Source: Pseudomonadota bacterium (GTDB lineage Bacteria; Pseudomonadota; Gammaproteobacteria; Steroidobacterales; Steroidobacteraceae). From it: 39,102 nucleotides of DNA. The stretch is taken from NCBI GenBank assembly GCA_023433515.1, contig JAEZCN010000058.1, positions 1 to 39,102 of the forward strand, read 5' to 3'. This document shows, in pieces, positions 33,699 to 39,102 of the stretch; within the stretch, counting starts at the first letter, position 1; every line of letters starts with the position of its first letter. Below the pieces are notes generated by a model. The model had not been told where the DNA came from. It saw only the letters and a program-made list of their open reading frames with translations, and searched no databases. The translations under genes were made by a program, and so were the position numbers.

Positions 33699-34385
33699 TC
33701 AATACTCCTGGTTCGCGTCCGCGTTCCAGTGATAGAGGCTCCTGGCGGACGCAACGCGCTTGAACTCGCGCGGGTCATGCGTGAATCCCGCGCGCGCGAG
33801 CAACTCGCCCACAGCCGAGTAGTCGGACTCGGTCATGTCCTCGAAACGCGCATCGGCGCCGAGCGAACGTACCTTGCCGCGCACGTAGATCACGGCCTCG
33901 TAGAGCGAATCGCCGAGCGCGTCGCCCGCGTCGCCGCAGATCACGATGCGGCCGGCTTGCGCCATGAACGCGGAGAAACTGCCGACGTCGCCGCCCACCA
34001 CGATGTCGCCGCCCTTGAGCGAGATCCCGCAACGAAGGGACGCATCGCCATGAATGATCAGCGTGCCGCCGTGCGCGGATGCGCCCGCGGCGGTCGACGC
34101 GAATCCCTCGACGCGGATCGTGCCGGACATCATGTTCTCGCCGACGCCCGGCCCGGCATTGCCGCGGACCGTGATGTTCGCGGCCTTGTTCATGCCACCG
34201 AGGTAATAGCCGGCATGCCCCTCGACCTCTACTTCGAAAGGCGCATCGAGCCCCGCGGCGATCGAGTGCGCGCCGTCGGCATTCAGGATCTTCACGCGCT
34301 TCGCATCCGCGCTGGTCGAATGCAGGTACCGGTTCACTTCGCGCAGCGGCGTCGTGGCGAGATCGAACTGCTTCACGCCTTCCAC
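33699..34385 (-). CDS. mgsB: Glutamate-synthase GXGXG-domain subunit (MgsB/GlxC type)
   Basis: A 228-residue right-handed beta-helix protein matching the fourth domain of glutamate synthase. The repeated G-x-G-x-G pattern is clear: AGYYLGGMNKAANITVRGNA, GGTLIIHGDA, GGDIVVGGDVGS, AGRIVICGDAGDALGDS. It holds the other subunits together. It starts at GTG 34385, 13 nt inside the end of the amidotransferase gene, and abuts mgsC. Confidence 0.85.
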   Translation of the reverse strand: MEGVKQFDLATTPLREVNRYLHSTSADAKRVKILNADGAHSIAAGLDAPFEVEVEGHAGYYLGGMNKAANITVRGNAGPGVGENMMSGTIRVEGFASTAAGASAHGGTLIIHGDASLRCGISLKGGDIVVGGDVGSFSAFMAQAGRIVICGDAGDALGDSLYEAVIYVRGKVRSLGADARFEDMTESDYSAVGELLARAGFTHDPREFKRVASARSLYHWNADANQEY

Positions 34386-35266
34386 GAGTACACCTCTTCT
34401 GGCTTGGGCTCGAACACGTTCGCGTTGCGCACTCCAGGCAGGTGGGCGAGCGAGCGGAACTCCGAGGCGATCGCGACGTAGTCTTCGGTCTCCGCCACCA
34501 CCGCGGGTTTACACGCGAACGCGTCGCGCACGATGAGCATTTCCTTGTCCGTCCCCATCAGGAACGTGAAGAAGCCGTCGAGCTCGGCGAACCCGCGCTG
34601 GACGGCGGTAGTCAGATCGTCGCCTTCTCGCATGCGCCACTCGAAGAAGCGGCACGCGGCCTCGGTGTCGTTGTCGGTGACGAACGAGATGCCGAGCGGC
34701 TCGAGCTTCTTCCTGACCAGGTGCGGGTTGGACAACGAGCCGTTGTGCACGAGGCAGAAATCCTGGCCCGCCGTGAACGGGTGCGCATGCGCCGGCGTGA
34801 CGGCCGACTCCGTCGCCATGCGCGTGTGCGCGACGACGTGTGTACCCGATGCCTTGTCGAGCTTGTAACGCGCGACGATCTCGGCGGGTGCGCCCGTATC
34901 CTTGTAGAGATCGATCGATCGGCCCACGGACAACACGTGAATCTCCGGCGCGACGGAGGCCAGCCACTTGCGGATCGACTCGGGCGGAGTTCCGGTCGTG
35001 AGGATGGCGTGCCGGTTCACGCTCGTGATCTGGTGCCGGCCTTCCCACGCGGAATCCACGTCGCGCTCGAGCTTCTTCCAGTCCACCACGCCCCTTTCCC
35101 AGAACAGCGAGAGCTTGCGTCCCGTCTTCGGCGGCGCGCCGAAGATCGCGACGCCGGCCGAATCCGGCCCGCGGCTCGTCATGCCGACCAGCATCGGCGC
35201 CATGAGCTCGCCCAGCTTCTCGCGCAGCGATGGCTGCTTGATCAGCAATCCGACGATTCCACACAT
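34373..35266 (-). CDS. mgsA: Class II glutamine amidotransferase subunit (MgsA/GlxB type)
   Basis: A 297-residue protein beginning MCGIVGLL; Cys2 becomes the N-terminal nucleophile that releases ammonia from glutamine. The Ntn-hydrolase motifs RGPDSAGVAIFG, AHTRMATES, HNGSLSN and DNDTEAA are present. It matches the first domain of glutamate synthase as a separate subunit. ATG 35266 shares a base with the preceding stop (TGATG). The upstream frame extension is a shadow. Confidence 0.87.
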   Translation of the reverse strand: MCGIVGLLIKQPSLREKLGELMAPMLVGMTSRGPDSAGVAIFGAPPKTGRKLSLFWERGVVDWKKLERDVDSAWEGRHQITSVNRHAILTTGTPPESIRKWLASVAPEIHVLSVGRSIDLYKDTGAPAEIVARYKLDKASGTHVVAHTRMATESAVTPAHAHPFTAGQDFCLVHNGSLSNPHLVRKKLEPLGISFVTDNDTEAACRFFEWRMREGDDLTTAVQRGFAELDGFFTFLMGTDKEMLIVRDAFACKPAVVAETEDYVAIASEFRSLAHLPGVRNANVFEPKPEEVYSWKA

Positions 35267-36630
35267 CAGAAGAACTCCAGGTAACGCTTCGTCTCCCAGT
35301 CGGAGACGTGGCGCGCGTATTCGGTCCACTCCATGCGCTTGAGCGCGATGAATTCCTTCGACAGCTCGGGGCCGAGACCGGATTTCACGACCTCGTCCTG
35401 CTCGAGCGCGCCGATGGCTTCGAGCAGGTTCTGCGGCAGCAGCGTGATCTTCCGGTCCGCGAGCTCCTGCTCACTGAGCTCGTACATGTTGATATTGGTC
35501 GGCTCACCCGGATCGAGCTTGCGGTCGATACCATCGAGTCCGGCCGCGACGACGGCCGCGAGCGCCAGGTAGGGATTGCAGCCCGAATCGGGCAGCCGCA
35601 GCTCGAGCCGTCCGCCCGGTATGCGCACGCAGGCCGTACGGTTGTTGTCGCCGTAGGCCACGTACGCGGGCGCCCAGGTCGCGCCCGACAGCGCGCGCCC
35701 GACTACCAGCCGCTTGTACGAATTCACGGTGGGCGCGCAGACCGCCGCGAGCGCGCGTGCATGCGCGAGCACGCCGCCGAGGAACTGATACGCCATCGTC
35801 GAAAGGCTCAGGCCGCGTTTGTCCGACTTGTCCTCGAAGAGGTTCTTCTGCTTGCCGTCGCCGATCGAGATGTGGAAGTGCGCGCCGCTGCCGGTGCGGT
35901 TCGAGAACGGCTTCGGCATGAACGTCGCGATCATGCCGTGGCGCCGCGCGATTTCGCTCGCGGCCATCTTCACGAACGTGAAGTTGTCGGCGGACCTGAG
36001 CGCGTCCGAGTAGGTGAAGTTGACCTCGAATTGCCCGTTCGCGTCCTCGTGGTCGATCTGGTAGACGTCGATGCCGACCGATCTCAGGCTCGCCACGATG
36101 TCGTCGAGCACCGCACTCGTGCGCGACAGGCCCTTGTAGTCGTAGCAGGGCTTGTCCAGCTCGTCGGTCGGATCGTGCGGGCCGAGCTTGCCGTCTTCGC
36201 CCTTGGACAGCAGCATGAACTCCGGCTCGATGCCGACGTACATCGTGAGACCGCGCTCGGCAAGCCGCGCGAGCTGGCGCTGCAGCGCGACACGCGAGCA
36301 GTAGGGATACGGTCTGCCCCGCACGGTGCCGTTGCACACCAGCCGCGCGTACCCCGGCATCCATGGAATCGGCGTCAGGGTAGATAGATCCCCCACCGCC
36401 ATGTAGTCGGGTCCGTCCGGACCCATGCCGAAGCCCCAGAGCGCGAAGCCGGCGAACCCGGCGCCGTCCGTCAGCACCATCTCCAGGTGCTCCACGGGCA
36501 CGGCCTTCGCCTTCGCCGCTCCGTGGATGTCCACGAATTGCGCGAGCACGTACTTGATCTGGTGTTTCGCGAACATGGCCTGGGCCGCGCCGATGTTGGC
36601 CTGCATGCTGTTCTTGGCGACGTCGTTCAT
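35266..36630 (-). CDS. gmaS: Glutamine-synthetase-family ligase (GmaS/GlnT type)
   Basis: A 454-residue protein with the catalytic signatures GIEPEFMLL, QIDHEDANGQFEVNF, SGAHFHIS and GGRLELRLPD. In this operon it most likely makes gamma-glutamylmethylamide from methylamine and glutamate; residues that separate this from ordinary glutamine synthesis cannot be read by eye. The length fits GmaS/GlnT (about 450 aa). It is coupled to the sox/mgd gamma gene (ATGA) and to mgsA (TGATG). It could be a true glutamine synthetase III-type enzyme. Confidence 0.8.
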   Translation of the reverse strand: MNDVAKNSMQANIGAAQAMFAKHQIKYVLAQFVDIHGAAKAKAVPVEHLEMVLTDGAGFAGFALWGFGMGPDGPDYMAVGDLSTLTPIPWMPGYARLVCNGTVRGRPYPYCSRVALQRQLARLAERGLTMYVGIEPEFMLLSKGEDGKLGPHDPTDELDKPCYDYKGLSRTSAVLDDIVASLRSVGIDVYQIDHEDANGQFEVNFTYSDALRSADNFTFVKMAASEIARRHGMIATFMPKPFSNRTGSGAHFHISIGDGKQKNLFEDKSDKRGLSLSTMAYQFLGGVLAHARALAAVCAPTVNSYKRLVVGRALSGATWAPAYVAYGDNNRTACVRIPGGRLELRLPDSGCNPYLALAAVVAAGLDGIDRKLDPGEPTNINMYELSEQELADRKITLLPQNLLEAIGALEQDEVVKSGLGPELSKEFIALKRMEWTEYARHVSDWETKRYLEFF

Positions 36631-37160
36631 GGTGCACTCCCCGTTTCGAGTCTCTTGATGGCCTCTTCGAATTCTTCACGCAGGTACGACCCGAAGCTCG
36701 GGTCGCACCAGATCCGGTAGATGGTTCCGTCCGCGGTCGGCTGCGGCAGCACGAGCACGGCGACGCCGATCATCAGCGTCATGACGACCGGCCGCGCCGT
36801 GGTGTCGAGCGCGGGCAGGTTCACGTTGCAGAATTGCGCGAGTACGTCGCCCGCGGCGGCTCCCGCCAGCACGAAGGCGCAGTCTTCGCGCAGCACGGGA
36901 TACGCGCCCGCGATGCCCTGGCTGGTGAGTTCCTCGAGGCGCGCGATGCTCGATGCGTCGCCCGACTCCTCGATGAAGAACTCCGTGCCGCCGAGCCGGC
37001 CGACGATGTCCACCGATACATCGGCCGCTCCCGCATGCAGCGGCGCCCAGGAGTTGGGCTGCGCGGGAACCGTGATGCCGAGTTGTTCGAGCGCGGCGGC
37101 CGCGCGCGGGCCTTTCACGCCGAAGCGACGCCCGGCCATTTCAGTCAGCCGCGCATTCAT
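36627..37160 (-). CDS. mgdD: Sarcosine-oxidase gamma-like subunit (MgdD/SoxG type)
   Basis: A 177-residue protein with the gamma-subunit pattern (FGVKGPRAAAALEQLGI, PNSWAPLHAG, LGGTEFFIEESGD, YPVLREDCAFVLAG, TIYRIWCDPSFGSYL). It is part of a heterotetrameric oxidoreductase that oxidises an N-methyl amine; with GmaS and MgsABC nearby the substrate is probably N-methylglutamate. It overlaps the alpha gene by 4 nt upstream and gmaS by 4 nt downstream. Confidence 0.82.
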   Translation of the reverse strand: MNARLTEMAGRRFGVKGPRAAAALEQLGITVPAQPNSWAPLHAGAADVSVDIVGRLGGTEFFIEESGDASSIARLEELTSQGIAGAYPVLREDCAFVLAGAAAGDVLAQFCNVNLPALDTTARPVVMTLMIGVAVLVLPQPTADGTIYRIWCDPSFGSYLREEFEEAIKRLETGSAP

Positions 37161-39046
37161 GCCGCCTCCACGAATGGCGTCTTCACGACACGCGCCGGCA
37201 CCATGCGGCCGTCACTCGAACGAATCCGGATCTCGCTCCCGAGCGTGGCGAGATGCGGCGCGACCATTGCAAGCCCGATCGTGCGGCCGAGGGTCGGCGA
37301 ACGCGCGACACTCGTGACGCGCCCCGCGATCTCACCACCGTGGATCAACAGGTTCGCCTCGAGCACGGGCGCGTGTTCCGTCGGCAGTTCGAACCCGACC
37401 AGCGACTGACGCGCGCCGCGCTTCTCGAGGATGCGCAGCGAGCGCTGCCCCACGAAGAACGGCTTGCCCATGCGCACCGCCCAGCCGAGATTCGCCTCGA
37501 AGGGATTCGTGAGGTTGTCGGTGTCCTGTCCGATGATCGCGTGGCCCTTCTCGAGCCGCAGCAGGCGCTGCGCTTCGACACCGAAAGCGCGGATGCCGAA
37601 ACGTTCGCCGGCCTGCATCAGCGTATTCCAGAGCCGGGCCGCGCCGCTGAACGGCACGTGGATCTCGAAGCCGAGCGTCGAAACGAAACCGACGCGCAGG
37701 ATCCGCGCGGAGACCCCGGCCACCATGCCGCTGCGTGCGCCGAGAAACGGAAACCCCGCCTCGGAGACATCGATGTCCGCCAACGTCTGCAACAGCTCGC
37801 GGCTCGCGGGACCGGCGAGATTGAATGCCGCGCGGTGCCCGGTGGCGTTGACGAACGCGCAATCCATGCGCCAGCGCGTGTTCCACAACAGCAGCTCGCG
37901 GTACACGCCCGCCGCGCCGCCCGTGGTGGTCGTGAAGTAGTAAGACGACTCACCGGGCCGCGCGATCACGCCGTCGTCGCGCACGATGCCGCTCTCGTCG
38001 AGCAGCAGCCCGTACCGCGTCGTGCCGATCCGCATGTCGGAGAAGCCGCCGGCGTAGACGCGATCGAGGAAACGGCCGGCGTCCGGTCCGTGGACCTCTA
38101 TCTTGCCGAGCGTCGAGACGTCGATCAGTCCGACACCGCCGCGCACCGCGCGCGCTTCGTCGGCGATGCACTCGGCGCGTGTGGTGCCCGGCCGCGCATA
38201 GTATTCGGGCCGCTGCCAACCACCGATCGTCATCCACGACGCGCCGAGCGCGGCGTGTCGCGCGTGAACCGCGCTGCGGCGCGTGAGGTGAAAGCCCGCG
38301 CCCGCGAGGTGTTTGAGCGGCACCGGGTGGTAGAACGGTCGCTGCGTGGTGAGCGGCGTCTCCGCGATGGAGTGGCCACGGGCACGCGCCAGCACGCGCG
38401 CACCGTTGAGGTTCGAGTGTTTGCCCTGCGACGGCCCCATGCCGAGCGTGCTGAAACGTTTCATGAGCTCGGGACTGTCGAAGCCTTCCTGCTCGGAGTG
38501 CAGCAGGTCCTTCACCTGGATGTCCTCGTCGAGATCGACGAAGTCGCGTGCGCGCGGATGCGTGAACACCGGGTACGGATGCGACACCTGGCGTGCGTGC
38601 TCGCGGTTCACGCGATGCCCGGCTCGCAAGCCGGCGCGCGCGAACTGCGCCGCCGCGGCGCCGACATCGCGGCCGTCCTGCTTGCGGGCCGCGAACTCGT
38701 ACACGCCGTTGAGCCGGCCGGTCGCGAACACACCCGGCGGCAGCACGGTCGGCAGGTGTTGCTGCAGCGCCGTGACGTAGGCCGAAGCGGCGCCGGCCTG
38801 CAGCAGTAGCTGGATCGCGGGCGCGAATCCGACGCTCGAGAGCACGGCATCGCAGTCGATTTTCTCCGCCCGCGGTTCGCGCGAGTCGGCCGGCACGTAA
38901 CGGAATCGCAGGGCGCGCACGGCGCCACCGCGACCGGCGATCGCTTCCTCGGGAATCACGCGGCTCTCGCATCGGCTACCCGCGAACTCGCGCGCGTCGC
39001 CCACCGAGCCGGCGCGCAGGTCGAGGATGGCGGCAACAGCCACGTC
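37157..39046 (-). CDS. mgdC: Sarcosine-oxidase alpha-like subunit (MgdC/SoxA type), 5'-truncated
   Basis: At least 628 C-terminal residues of a protein usually near 950-1000. Visible are the end of an FAD/NAD-binding region (CDAVLSSVGFAPAIQLLLQA, GVFATGRLNGVYEF), a middle segment, and a long GcvT-type tetrahydrofolate-binding domain (EYYARPGTTRAECIADEAR, GLIDVSTLGKIEVHGPDA, RLLRLEKGHAIIGQDTDNLT). It transfers the methyl-derived one-carbon unit to tetrahydrofolate. The frame runs on into the poly-G stretch, so the GTG near 39041 is not a true start; the 5' part is missing. The rest of the operon (beta and delta subunits) should lie beyond. Confidence 0.87.
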   Translation of the reverse strand, partial: DVAVAAILDLRAGSVGDAREFAGSRCESRVIPEEAIAGRGGAVRALRFRYVPADSREPRAEKIDCDAVLSSVGFAPAIQLLLQAGAASAYVTALQQHLPTVLPPGVFATGRLNGVYEFAARKQDGRDVGAAAAQFARAGLRAGHRVNREHARQVSHPYPVFTHPRARDFVDLDEDIQVKDLLHSEQEGFDSPELMKRFSTLGMGPSQGKHSNLNGARVLARARGHSIAETPLTTQRPFYHPVPLKHLAGAGFHLTRRSAVHARHAALGASWMTIGGWQRPEYYARPGTTRAECIADEARAVRGGVGLIDVSTLGKIEVHGPDAGRFLDRVYAGGFSDMRIGTTRYGLLLDESGIVRDDGVIARPGESSYYFTTTTGGAAGVYRELLLWNTRWRMDCAFVNATGHRAAFNLAGPASRELLQTLADIDVSEAGFPFLGARSGMVAGVSARILRVGFVSTLGFEIHVPFSGAARLWNTLMQAGERFGIRAFGVEAQRLLRLEKGHAIIGQDTDNLTNPFEANLGWAVRMGKPFFVGQRSLRILEKRGARQSLVGFELPTEHAPVLEANLLIHGGEIAGRVTSVARSPTLGRTIGLAMVAPHLATLGSEIRIRSSDGRMVPARVVKTPFVEAA

Positions 39047-39048
39047 GT

Positions 39049-39102
<54 letters not shown>

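Larger units (their letters stand above)
17811..36387. repeat. Dispersed 8-mer CTATCTAC, eight copies, all in coding sense
   Basis: On the plus strand CTATCTAC starts at 17811, 20107, 20396, 24613 and 31765, all inside plus-strand genes. As GTAGATAG it starts at 26318, 32991 and 36380, all inside minus-strand genes. The motif falls in all three reading frames (3, 2 and 3 copies), so neither codon use nor a shared peptide explains it. One further copy, GTAGATAG at 245, lies at the island edge. Counted by eye; function unknown. Confidence 0.6.

Overview
The window is a high-GC bacterial contig, most likely from a Pseudomonadota (gamma- or betaproteobacterial) chromosome. The host part (about 13.7-39.1 kb) carries NapEDABC, CopA/CopB-type periplasmic copper resistance, a cytochrome P460 and a Vibrio-like stressosome/two-component cluster. 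Genes are packed tightly, with ATGA, GTGA and TGATG stop/start overlaps. The last 54 bases are poly-G with one C. I read this as a sequencing or assembly artefact at a contig end.

Region 1 (about 164-13708) is an integrated genomic island of about 13.5 kb in a tRNA-Arg(ACG) gene. The intact tRNA (13664-13740, minus) sits 7 nt from a tyrosine-recombinase gene. A 45-nt copy of the tRNA 3' half lies at 164-208, just inside a perfect 21-bp-arm terminator hairpin. The two tRNA copies differ only by two compensated T-stem base pairs, so the present tRNA is a host/element chimera. The island carries an excisionase-like gene, integrase, MobC, a Fic protein with an AbiEi-like N-terminus behind a four-copy 24-bp repeat, and two giant convergent genes. 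One giant is an Mrr-like nuclease + NACHT NTPase + helical-repeat protein (1646 aa). The other (about 1269 aa) has a restriction-endonuclease-like N-terminus, a P-loop-like region without Walker A, and a helical-repeat C-terminus. This looks like an anti-phage defence cargo and is the best candidate for an undescribed system.

Region 2 (14.1-19.5 kb): a six-gene stressosome operon, rsbR-rsbS-rsbT, an RsbT-like/PP2C fusion, a histidine kinase, and a REC-PAS-kinase-REC hybrid. There is no sigma factor or other effector in view.

Region 3 (19.5-24.8 kb): a MerR/CueR-like regulator with its own long-spacer promoter, a Cu-translocating P-type ATPase, a multicopper oxidase and CopB. This moves copper out of the cytoplasm, oxidises it in the periplasm and handles it at the outer membrane.

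Region 4 (24.9-30.2 kb): minus-strand napEDABC (periplasmic nitrate reductase; napE is only 58 codons), a divergent exported SnoaL-like protein, and a cytochrome P460. Region 5 (30.2-32.2 kb): a LytS/LytTR two-component pair ending in a nested palindrome.

Region 6 (32.3-39.0 kb, minus): an operon for a heterotetrameric sarcosine-oxidase-like enzyme (alpha and gamma subunits; alpha truncated by the contig end), a glutamine-synthetase-family ligase, and three split glutamate-synthase subunits. This set matches the N-methylglutamate route of methylamine use, or its GlnT/GlxBCD/Sox relative.

An unexpected signal is the 8-mer CTATCTAC. It occurs eight times in the 25-kb host part, always in the coding sense and in all three reading frames.
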